5,395 bases of DNA from positions 1 to 5,395 of the forward strand of contig JAUWHT010000073.1 of assembly GCA_030605745.1 (NCBI GenBank), in the 5' to 3' direction. Source of the DNA: Pirellulales bacterium (GTDB lineage Bacteria > Planctomycetota > Planctomycetia > Pirellulales > Thermoguttaceae). A model generated the notes under the pieces. That model was not told where the DNA came from. It saw only the letters and a list, made by a program, of their open reading frames with translations, and made no database searches. The position numbers and the translations under genes are program-made. The number at the start of each line of letters is the position of its first letter. Position 1 is the stretch's first letter. Shown here one piece after another: positions 1 to 5,312 of the stretch.

Positions 1-1
1 G

Positions 2-244
2 GTCGGATTTGCCGCCGGTGCAACGGCCATCCTGCTGGGCGCCCTGCTGGCCGCCGGTTCGCTCGTGCTCGCCGGAAAACAGTTCGAGGCGTTTGGCCAG
101 ATCGTCTTAGCAGTTCACCTGCCGACGGCCGTAATCGAGGGTCTGGTGACCGGCAGCGTGGTCGTGCTGCTGCGAAAGGTCCGGCCCGAACTACTCGGGG
201 CACCCTTGCTGGTACCCGGCAGACAGGAGGTCTACCATGGTTAA
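2..244 (+). CDS. cbiM: CbiM/NikM-type ECF transporter substrate-binding membrane protein, C-terminal 80 residues (partial)
   Basis: This is the end of an open frame that enters from the left edge of the window. The visible 80 residues hold two hydrophobic segments. The second carries the stretch AVHLPTAVIEGLVTGSVV followed by LLRKVRPELL, which matches the C-terminus of the CbiM/NikM family (a conserved His-Leu-Pro, an Ile-Glu-Gly and a closing 'RPELL'). CbiM/NikM is the S-component that binds Co2+ or Ni2+ in the inner membrane. The metal-binding N-terminus lies outside the window, so cobalt and nickel cannot be told apart here. Its stop codon TAA overlaps the start of the next gene by 8 nt, so the two are probably translationally coupled. 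The overlap region also carries a perfect AGGAGG (225-230), 6 nt before the next ATG. Family assignment is confident; the symbol is the cobalt-type name by convention. Confidence 0.85.
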   Translation, partial: VGFAAGATAILLGALLAAGSLVLAGKQFEAFGQIVLAVHLPTAVIEGLVTGSVVVLLRKVRPELLGAPLLVPGRQEVYHG

Positions 245-791
245 ACCAAGTTGCCGCACGTTGGCTACGATCGGCCTGATGTTGTGGGCAATACCCAGTT
301 CTGCCCACCAGGTTCATGTCTCCGCTCAGGTCCGCGGCAGCACGATTCACGGCGAAGCTTACTTCCACGGCGGGGTACCTGTCCGAGACGCGACGGTCAC
401 CGCCTTCGATCCGTCGGGCCAACAGATCGGCACGACGAGGACCGACCAGCAAGGAGAGTTCAGCCTTAAGGCCCGATTCCGCTGCGACCACAAGCTGCTG
501 GTCGATGCGGGCGAGGGGCATGGCGCAGAGTTCCTCATCGTAGCCGGCCAACTGCCGAAACGCCTGCCGCCGCGCGGTAATGGACGGACTTCTGCAAAAA
601 CCTCACCAGACAACGAACAACTCGAGGCGATCCGCGCCGAGATCGGCCTGCTTCGGGAGCAACTGAGCAACTACGAGCAGAAAATCCGTCTGCGCGACAT
701 CCTCGGCGGAATCGGCTATATTGTGGGCATCGCCGGAGTGACGTTTTATTTCCTGGGTGTCCGGCGCCTGAGGTCGAAGACGGGCGTTTAG
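237..791 (+). CDS. NikL/CbiL-like exported auxiliary protein of the ECF cobalt/nickel transporter
   Basis: The 184-residue protein has a signal peptide (residues 1-23, ending SSA before HQVHV). A beta-sandwich-like segment at about 28-105 resembles the carboxypeptidase-regulatory fold (HGEAYFHGG, then VRDATVTAFDPSG and a TDQQGEFSL turn). A charged heptad-like stretch at about 125-152 is probably a coiled coil. A C-terminal membrane helix (about 155-174, GGIGYIVGIAGVTFYFLG) is followed by Arg/Lys residues. This architecture matches the NikL/CbiL-type proteins found in Ni/Co ECF operons that lack a CbiN/NikN subunit. Most of the protein should sit outside the inner membrane, anchored next to CbiM. 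The start is fixed by AGGAGG at 225-230. Possible metal ligands are the mature N-terminal His24, His27, His38, His44 and the GEGHG motif at 92-96. The exact biochemical role is unknown for the family. The stop codon lies within a GTTTAG hexamer shared with the nearby repeat. Confidence 0.75.
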   Translation: MVKPSCRTLATIGLMLWAIPSSAHQVHVSAQVRGSTIHGEAYFHGGVPVRDATVTAFDPSGQQIGTTRTDQQGEFSLKARFRCDHKLLVDAGEGHGAEFLIVAGQLPKRLPPRGNGRTSAKTSPDNEQLEAIRAEIGLLREQLSNYEQKIRLRDILGGIGYIVGIAGVTFYFLGVRRLRSKTGV

Positions 792-815
792 CTCGGATAT
801 TCATCAAAAAAATCC

Positions 816-928
816 GTTTAGCCGCCGGGCTTGCCCGGCGCGTTGGCCCTGGAACAAACTGGACCTCTGTTGGGGTGGCAGTTTAACTGCCGCCCCAACA
901 ACGCGCCGGGCAAGCCCGGCGGCTAAAC
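816..928. repeat. 113-bp nested inverted-repeat element (REP/MITE-like) inside the ECF operon
   Basis: Two perfect 30-bp arms (816-845 and 899-928) are inverted copies of each other; the left one begins GTTTAGCCGCCGGGC. Each arm is itself a palindrome, with CGCCGGGC and GCCCGGCG separated by TT (left) or AA (right). A further hairpin sits inside (868-883 with 885-900, 16 bp, one mismatch). The whole can fold as a long stem or as three separate hairpins. No open frame of note lies inside it. It occupies most of the 151-bp gap between two genes of an otherwise overlapping operon, which suggests a later insertion. The outer flanks share ATCC (812-815 and 930-933), but the right copy is one base away from the arm, so a target duplication is not established. 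Family identity is unknown to me; REP-like or MITE-like is a structural description only. Confidence 0.85.
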
Positions 929-942
929 TATCCTATAGTACC

Positions 943-1707
943 ATGCAACAAGTCCTTGGCCCCGCACATTCATCCGGTTGCTCTTCGGCGTGCATCGAGC
1001 GGGTCGATCCTCGGCTGCGAATCGTGGTAGCGGCGGCGTTGTCGGTCGTGGTGGCGATGGCTGACCGGTTCGAGGTGCTGGGGCTCGGGCTTGCCGCGGC
1101 GCTGCTGGGACTTGCGCTGTCGGGGCTCTCGCTGCGCGACGTGCTGCGACGGTTGCTGCCACTGAACGTGCTGATGCTGCTGCTGGTCGTGCTTCTACCG
1201 CTGACTACCGACGGTGTGCCCCTAATTGCGATCGGTCCGCTGGGCTTTTCTCGCGAGGGACTGCTGCTGGGTGCGGCGATCGCCGTTAAAGGCAACGTGA
1301 TCGTGCTCACACTGCTGGTGTTGCTGGCCGCGGTGGACACCACCACACTGGGACACGCCCTGAGCCACTTGCGCGTGCCCGATAAACTGACACACCTGTT
1401 GCTGTTTACCGTGCGTTACCTGGACGTGCTTCATCACGAGCAGTTGCGGCTGCGCTGGGCGATGAAGGTCCGCGGATTCCGGCCGCGGATGGACCGGCAT
1501 ACATACCGCACGTATGGCTACCTGGTAGGAATGCTGCTGGTTCGCAGCTTCGACCGTTCGGAGCGGATTATGGCCGCGATGAAGTGTCGCGGTTTTCAAG
1601 GGCGGTTCTACCTGCTGGACCACTTCGCTTTCTCCCGATTCGACGTGCCGTTCGCCGCGGCGTCGTTCGTTTTCTTGCTGGTGATGGTTGTTTGGGAATG
1701 GACATGA
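943..1707 (+). CDS. cbiQ: CbiQ/NikQ-type ECF transporter transmembrane (T) component
   Basis: This 254-residue polytopic inner-membrane protein couples ATP hydrolysis by the CbiO ATPases to the CbiM/NikM substrate-binding protein. Diagnostic features are the N-terminal VDPRLRIVVAAAL (21-33), several long hydrophobic segments (about 24-60, 71-90, 106-130 and 237-252), and the two coupling-helix motifs MKVRGF (174-179) and MKCRGF (213-218), which in the family dock onto the ATPases. Length is normal for CbiQ. The ATG at 943 is the only sensible start, since the next in-frame ATG would remove the conserved VDPR segment. No Shine-Dalgarno is visible before it. The upstream 151 bp is almost entirely the inverted-repeat element, so the original leader may have been displaced. 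The gene overlaps cbiO by 4 nt (ATGA at 1704-1707). It appears intact. Confidence 0.93.
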   Translation: MQQVLGPAHSSGCSSACIERVDPRLRIVVAAALSVVVAMADRFEVLGLGLAAALLGLALSGLSLRDVLRRLLPLNVLMLLLVVLLPLTTDGVPLIAIGPLGFSREGLLLGAAIAVKGNVIVLTLLVLLAAVDTTTLGHALSHLRVPDKLTHLLLFTVRYLDVLHHEQLRLRWAMKVRGFRPRMDRHTYRTYGYLVGMLLVRSFDRSERIMAAMKCRGFQGRFYLLDHFAFSRFDVPFAAASFVFLLVMVVWEWT

Positions 1708-2201
1708 GTGAACCGTTGATCCGCTTCCGCGACGTCGATTTCGGCTACGACGCCAGCCGGCCGGTGCTCTCGCAGTGCAACTTCCGGCTGGATCCCGGCT
1801 GTCGTGTCGCGATTGTCGGACCCAACGGCAGTGGCAAGACTACGCTGCTGCATCTGATCGTGGGCCTGCTGCGGCCCGATGCGGGTAGCATCGAGGCCTT
1901 CGGCAAGCTCCGCAGCAGCGAAGCCGATTTCCACGAGGTTCGCTGCCGGGCTGGGCTGCTCTTCCAGGAGCCCGACGACCAACTCTTCTGCCCCACCGTG
2001 GCCGAGGACGTCGCCTTCGGACCGCTGAACCTGGGCAAACCCCGCCAGGAAGTTCGTCGGATCGTCACCGAAACGCTCCAGCCGCTCGGCCTGGGTGGCT
2101 ACGAGCAGCGGATTACCTACAAGCTCTCCGGCGGCGAGAAGCGGCTGGTCACCCTGGCCACCGTGCTGGCCATGCGGCTGAGTGACGGCAAGCTTGTTTA
2201 G
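1704..2201 (+). pseudogene. cbiO: CbiO/NikO ECF ATPase gene, truncated after the ABC signature motif
   Basis: The 165-residue product begins as a normal CbiO. It has an A-loop tyrosine in DFGYD (about 13-17), Walker A GPNGSGKTT (about 39-47), a Q-loop in LLFQEPDDQLF (about 87-97), VAEDVAFGPLNLG (about 100-112), and the signature LSGGEKRLVTLATVLAM (about 140-156). It then runs into RLSDGKLV and a TAG stop. The family normally continues for about 100 more residues with Walker B (LLLDEP), the D-loop and the H-loop, all needed for hydrolysis. None of these is encoded in any frame in the 25 bp before the convergent gene, so this is not a simple frameshift. ATG 1704 is preferred (ATGA overlap with cbiQ, GGGA at 1694-1697); ATG 1698 would add two residues. 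The gene is probably non-functional, unless another ATPase copy serves the transporter. The break coincides with a repeat remnant and a base-composition change. Confidence 0.85.
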
Positions 2202-2209
2202 CCCCGGCG
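2196..2209. repeat. Possible remnant of the GTTTAGCC repeat at the cbiO truncation point
   Basis: GTTTAGCCCCGGCG here equals the first 25 bases of the left arm at 816-840 with 11 internal bases (the left half and loop of its inner palindrome) removed. It supplies the TAG stop of the truncated cbiO. It is short (14 bp), so chance similarity cannot be excluded, but the position at the exact break of a conserved gene makes relatedness plausible. Confidence 0.45.
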
Positions 2210-2226
2210 ACATCAGAGTCGGTTCT

Positions 2227-2242
2227 CTACCGGCGACGGTAG
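2227..2242. terminator. Small hairpin between convergent transcripts, weak terminator candidate
   Basis: CTACCG and CGGTAG form a perfect 6-bp stem around a four-base GCGA loop (a GNRA-type loop on the plus strand). It includes the stop codon of the minus-strand DUF4198 gene and lies 25 bp after the truncated cbiO stop. No T-run follows on either strand, so it is not a classical intrinsic terminator. It is reported only because no other terminator is visible between the two convergent genes. Confidence 0.2.
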
Positions 2243-3102
2243 CTGGTCTTGTTGGTCAATTCGCCGACCATTACATGTATTGTAAACGTGGATATGTACA
2301 TAGTCCTTTCATAGGTATCGCCTCTACGTAAATGGCTGAACTCCGAAGTCTCGTTGATGTCTCCCTCGTATCGCCCCGGGTTCTCATCGAAGTACCGTAT
2401 GTAGAACAGGTGTTGTCCGTCCGCTATCAAGGGAAAAGAGGCCTCTCCCTTTGGGCGTCTTGCATGAGCTTCAATACTCCATTCTCTTGAATGCACCCTG
2501 GGGTCTTCCGGGAGCTTGGCGGGACCGGTTGTTTTCAGTTCGACCACCGCCTTTCTGCCCCCTAAGGGCTTTCCCTTGAAGAGCACCTTCACGGTCACGA
2601 TATCGCCGGGATGCAAATCTGTCGGATCTGTCACAGGCACGATCTCCACATCAAACCCAAGCCGGTTACCGAGCCCCTTCTTGCTGCCCTTGACATGGGT
2701 GAAGGTTTTCGCGCACATCACGATCCTGGTGTTTGCCGGTATGCCATGAAACTCTTTCCCAATAATGCCCGCTTGCAACTCCGAACCTATCATGTAGTAT
2801 CCCGGAGAATGTGGGGCCATCTTGGCCGTGTAGCTATCGTATCCTTTGGCAAGCCCTAGCACCTTACTGCTGCCGTCGGGTCGTATCATCGATGCGATTA
2901 GCTTGCTCTTCTGCTTTTCCAATGCCGCGCCGGTTGCCTTGTTACCGGTATGGCCCCAGCAGACGTGTATCTCCTGTTGCTCGCCCACCTTCGCAACGGC
3001 ATCGGTCTCGACCCACAACTGATGGGCAACCGCTGGGATCGTCCACAGAGTCACTGCGGCGAAACACAGTACCCCGAACCACGCGGATTTCGAATGGGAC
3101 AT
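2227..3102 (-). CDS. Exported DUF4198 protein, probable periplasmic Ni/Co-uptake accessory protein
   Basis: The 291-residue secreted protein has a clear signal peptide (residues 1-26, WTIPAVA before HQLWVETD). The mature part is a DUF4198-like beta-rich region: HQLWVETD at the N-terminus, WGHTGN (about 49-54), a middle segment HPGDIVTVKVLFKGKPLGG (about 164-182) typical of the domain's second half, and a C-terminal YIRYFDENPG and MYISTFTIHV. DUF4198 was formerly labelled NikM in Pfam and members occur beside Ni/Co ECF transporters, which fits the operon next door. Start 3102 is chosen over the upstream in-frame ATG at 3132 because AAGGAG (3110-3115) lies 7 nt before it and it gives a standard signal peptide. 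The gene lies 101 bp downstream of the methylase gene on the same strand and converges on the truncated cbiO with a 25-bp gap. Base composition is lower in G+C than the ECF genes. Molecular function is unproven. Confidence 0.75.
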   Translation of the reverse strand: MSHSKSAWFGVLCFAAVTLWTIPAVAHQLWVETDAVAKVGEQQEIHVCWGHTGNKATGAALEKQKSKLIASMIRPDGSSKVLGLAKGYDSYTAKMAPHSPGYYMIGSELQAGIIGKEFHGIPANTRIVMCAKTFTHVKGSKKGLGNRLGFDVEIVPVTDPTDLHPGDIVTVKVLFKGKPLGGRKAVVELKTTGPAKLPEDPRVHSREWSIEAHARRPKGEASFPLIADGQHLFYIRYFDENPGRYEGDINETSEFSHLRRGDTYERTMYISTFTIHVMVGELTNKTSYRRR

Positions 3103-3109
3103 CGTCGTA

Positions 3110-3115
3110 CTCCTT
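3110..3115 (-). promoter_or_regulatory. Ribosome binding site that sets the DUF4198 start
   Basis: On the minus strand AAGGAG is followed after 7 nt by ATG at 3102-3100. This supports the 291-residue product. A weaker GAGG precedes the alternative ATG at 3132, which would add ten residues before the signal peptide. Confidence 0.75.
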
Positions 3116-3203
3116 GTCTGAATGGCGTACATTTTTGCCTCGCTTTCTGATACTGTTGATTGATGGAGAGTATAATTTGGGACGTTGGTGTCTCCAGAGC
3201 CTC

Positions 3204-4097
3204 TTATTGCTGCTGCACCTTGTCAAGCTTCTTAGACCGATGCGTGAGGAAATCGCCTACGTAGATCAAGTACGGAAAGGGCAGTCTTTCGCCCCCGATT
3301 CGATCCACGATCGTTCCGAGTGTTCCCCTGATCACCTCCTCCTTCTCGACGTATCCCGCATACTTGACAATGGCTACGGGGGTTTGGGATGGGTAGTTGA
3401 TCGAGAGTTTTTCGATGAACTTCCCGAACTTTGTTCCCATGGTGAAAACCACCATGGTAGAGCGGTGAACAGACAGTTTCTCAATCGTGTCCGTTTTTCC
3501 GAGCCGGTCACCGGCCGTGAGGATAACCGACTTGGTGTGTTCACTCGTTGTAACACCTCTTCCCAAAGCCGCATTGGCCGCATTGAAGCAGCTCACCCCC
3601 GGAACGACCGCCAGCTTGAGGTCTTCGAATTCCTCCAGGCACCATGCCCAAGGCCCATAGATCAGCGGATCGCCGCCTGAAAGCAGCGCAACCGTCTTTC
3701 CCTTTCCGATTGCCTGGCGGACTTTGGCAATGAACTCGTTTCGCTTGCGGGTGGTTTCCTCACACTTGCGTCGCTCTTTACCTTCAAGCTCGGAGGGGTT
3801 CGTTCCGTAATACCAAAACAACATGGAAAAGCCGTGAACTACTTCTTTTCCTTCAAGATGAGAGGCAACCTTCTCCATGAGTCTCTTGGAACAGAAAACC
3901 AGATCGGCTCCCTTTATCACCCTTACCGCCCTTAGGGTGATAAGGTCAGGATCACCGGGTCCGACGCCCACGAGATAAAACTTTGTCGCTCGGTCGTTCG
4001 CAGCGACGACATCTCCGCGCACTGTGCCGCACGCTAAGGCAACCAACACCAAGACAACGGGAATTGCTGACAATCTGCCGTGGATTGTCTTTACCAT
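3204..4097 (-). CDS. Tetrapyrrole (corrin/porphyrin) methylase-family protein with an N-terminal export signal
   Basis: The 297-residue protein contains a complete TP_methylase domain from about residue 39. It has the SAM/tetrapyrrole motif VGVGPGDPDLITLRA (43-57), LLSGGDPLIYGPW (138-150), VPGVSCFNAANAALG (165-179), a VILTAGDR segment (191-198), MVVFTMGTK (215-223), TPVAIVKYAGYVEKEEVIRGTL (239-260) and a closing YLIYVGDFL. The order and spacing resemble CobM/CbiF and relatives, the S-adenosylmethionine-dependent C-methyltransferases of cobalamin synthesis. The unusual part is residues 1-35: a basic start (Lys3, Arg8), a hydrophobic core (AIPVVLVLVALAC), a lipobox-like A-L-A-C with Cys23, and then a linker. 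The start is firm, since AAAGGAG (4104-4110) lies 6 nt before the ATG. Members known to me are cytoplasmic, so an exported or membrane-tethered form is odd. It lies 50 bp after DUF1559 and before DUF4198, probably in one transcript. The substrate is unknown. Confidence 0.85.
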   Translation of the reverse strand: MVKTIHGRLSAIPVVLVLVALACGTVRGDVVAANDRATKFYLVGVGPGDPDLITLRAVRVIKGADLVFCSKRLMEKVASHLEGKEVVHGFSMLFWYYGTNPSELEGKERRKCEETTRKRNEFIAKVRQAIGKGKTVALLSGGDPLIYGPWAWCLEEFEDLKLAVVPGVSCFNAANAALGRGVTTSEHTKSVILTAGDRLGKTDTIEKLSVHRSTMVVFTMGTKFGKFIEKLSINYPSQTPVAIVKYAGYVEKEEVIRGTLGTIVDRIGGERLPFPYLIYVGDFLTHRSKKLDKVQQQ

Positions 4098-4147
4098 GTC
4101 ACGCTCCTTTCTTTGAACTTTATACTGGAAGCAGGAAATACTGTTGG

Positions 4148-5179
4148 CTAGAAATCACCAAGCATCTCAAGACCGTTACGTGAACCCAACCCATGCCAGG
4201 TTTGCACGTCGATGTCGTCGTTAATGAACCGGACGGAACCATCACATAACAGGAGGTTCGCGCCGCCTGGATGCCGACTTCGGGCGGCGTACCACACATG
4301 GCCGCGCCTGCCGCAGTCCGAAATCTTGGAATTCGGCCTAAGCCAGTGGTCGTAGGATGTACGCGACACCCAGGAGTCGACCCACCTGCCCCCGCGGGTC
4401 ATCGTGGTCGCGGTGCCAAGGGTTGAGCAGTGCGTCTCGCTGAGCGGACCAGACCCCAGGGCAGACGCACTGACTATCACGTCAGCCGCGTTCTCGAGCG
4501 TGAGCGTGTCTGGGTCCCCGCCGGGGCCGAGCGTGCTTTCGGAAAACATGGCCGTGTTGCTCGTGCCGTCAAGGATGTCGCCGAAGCGTATTTTGGGTTC
4601 CAGAGTGAACACGCCGTCGGCATCCTGGTTCTTTCCTCCGCTGCGGCCGCTGCCCCGACACCACTTGTAGTTGGTGGGCCCATAGCCCGCCTCGACCACT
4701 CGCTCCTGATCGCTGGGGCAAAGGAACGACTTTATCATTTGCGCAACCGGTTCCACGTTGCCGGGGTGCACGCCGTATCCATGTATGTCGTAGTTGCCGT
4801 CGTGGCCATATAAGGGCATATTGAGATCCAGCGCTCGATAAACCGCATACTGTTCCATATAGGGCGTAATCAGCGCCAGTGGCGACCAGCGGTAAAGGGT
4901 AGAGCGGATGTTGGGGAAATCCGGACACACCTTCCGCGGCCAGCCGCACGGAAATTGCCCGTGGCTGTCGTGAAAATTGTGCATCGCCAAGCCGATCTGC
5001 TTGAGGTTGTTCTTGCAGCTCATTCGCCGAGCTGCTTCCCGGGCCTGCTGCACCGCCGGCAACAGCAAGGCAACCAGAATACCAATGATGGTAATCACGA
5101 CCAACATCTCGACCAGCGTGAAACCGTGTAGGGGCCGAGCGTTGATCATGATCTTCCGCGAAAACCTCAACACGTTCAT
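4148..5179 (-). CDS. DUF1559 prepilin-like protein with GFTLVE cleavage site and H-X9-DG C-terminus
   Basis: The 343-residue protein is of the planctomycete DUF1559 (SBP_bac_10-like) type. Residues 1-19 are a short basic leader ending in HG. Cleavage before Phe20 would leave FTLVEMLVVITIIGILVALLLPAVQQAREAARR in the class III prepilin pattern, with Glu at +5. Family landmarks follow: CKNNLKQIGLAMHNFHDSHGQFP (55-77), SFLCPSD (161-167), DILDGTSNTAMFSE (211-224), and the C-terminal H303-X9-D313-G314 in HPGGANLLLCDGSVRFI. The product is expected in the inner membrane and periplasm after type IV prepilin peptidase processing. Its function is not known; a pseudopilin of a secretion or envelope machine is the usual guess. 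Start 5179 is chosen over the in-frame ATG at 5248 because GAGGAGG lies 8 nt before it and it gives a normal short leader. It is the first gene of the minus-strand cluster. Confidence 0.93.
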   Translation of the reverse strand: MNVLRFSRKIMINARPLHGFTLVEMLVVITIIGILVALLLPAVQQAREAARRMSCKNNLKQIGLAMHNFHDSHGQFPCGWPRKVCPDFPNIRSTLYRWSPLALITPYMEQYAVYRALDLNMPLYGHDGNYDIHGYGVHPGNVEPVAQMIKSFLCPSDQERVVEAGYGPTNYKWCRGSGRSGGKNQDADGVFTLEPKIRFGDILDGTSNTAMFSESTLGPGGDPDTLTLENAADVIVSASALGSGPLSETHCSTLGTATTMTRGGRWVDSWVSRTSYDHWLRPNSKISDCGRRGHVWYAARSRHPGGANLLLCDGSVRFINDDIDVQTWHGLGSRNGLEMLGDF

Positions 5180-5187
5180 TCTTGCTA

Positions 5188-5194
5188 CCTCCTC
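5188..5194 (-). promoter_or_regulatory. Ribosome binding site that sets the DUF1559 start
   Basis: On the minus strand GAGGAGG is followed after 8 nt by ATG at 5179-5177. This supports the 343-residue form, with its 19-residue prepilin leader, over a 366-residue form. Confidence 0.8.
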
Positions 5195-5241
5195 AAGTTG
5201 CAAGTACCACAAACCCCGCCACTGGGCCGCTGTGGTCCAGC

Positions 5242-5276
5242 GTAACAACGGGCGCCCCGACGTTTACCGGGGTTAC
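5242..5276 (-). promoter_or_regulatory. Stem-loop at the predicted 5' end of the minus-strand transcript
   Basis: CCCCG and CGGGG (5255-5259 and 5268-5272, 5-bp stem, 8-nt loop) sit inside an outer 5-bp pair (GTAAC at 5242-5246 with GTTAC at 5272-5276). The two pairings share one base, so they cannot both form completely. The element begins where transcription from the promoter at 5284-5312 would be expected to start. It could stabilise the 5' end or shape the roughly 95-nt leader. It matches no riboswitch class I can recognise, including cobalamin or NiCo. Confidence 0.3.
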
Positions 5277-5283
5277 AAGGCGT

Positions 5284-5312
5284 ATTGAACCATGGAGTAT
5301 TACGATTGTCAA
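5284..5312 (-). promoter_or_regulatory. Sigma70-like promoter for the DUF1559-methylase-DUF4198 cluster
   Basis: On the minus strand a perfect -35 TTGACA (5307-5312) is followed after exactly 17 bp by TTCAAT (5284-5289), which matches 4 of 6 bases of TATAAT. Transcription would begin near 5277 and leave a leader of about 95 nt before the ATG at 5179. No comparably good promoter was seen upstream of the other two minus-strand genes, although short AT-rich hexamers exist there. Confidence 0.55.

Noticed and set aside
805..840. Hairpin plus T-run (minus-strand reading of the left repeat arm and the seven A residues at 806-812) as an intrinsic terminator
   Set aside because: The T-run is several bases away from the stem and no minus-strand gene lies upstream of it; the nearest minus-strand gene ends at 2227.
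792..942. A cobalamin or NiCo riboswitch in the gap before cbiQ
   Set aside because: The gap is explained by simple nested palindromes; no B12-box-like conserved core was seen, and the gap lies inside the operon rather than before it.
1584..1703. A start for cbiO 120 bases upstream of the chosen ATG
   Set aside because: It would place about 40 extra residues before a normal CbiO N-terminus and overlap the end of cbiQ; ATGA coupling at 1704 is typical of such operons.
1608..2213. A 201-codon minus-strand open frame opposite cbiQ/cbiO
   Set aside because: It is the shadow of the conserved cbiO coding frame on the other strand; GC-rich sequence gives long antisense frames.
3166..3180. TATAAT at 3171-3176 on the plus strand as a promoter -10 box
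   Set aside because: No acceptable -35 box lies 16-18 bp upstream, and it would drive only antisense RNA into the methylase gene. The overlapping TATACT on the minus strand also lacks a good -35.
2811..3680. A 289-codon open frame on the plus strand across the DUF4198 and methylase genes
   Set aside because: It runs antisense to two genes with clear family motifs, is rich in Arg/Ser/Pro, has no recognisable domain and spans the intergenic gap without any gene-like structure.
4430..4813. A 127-codon plus-strand open frame inside DUF1559
   Set aside because: It is antisense to a gene with strong family motifs and shows no motif of its own.
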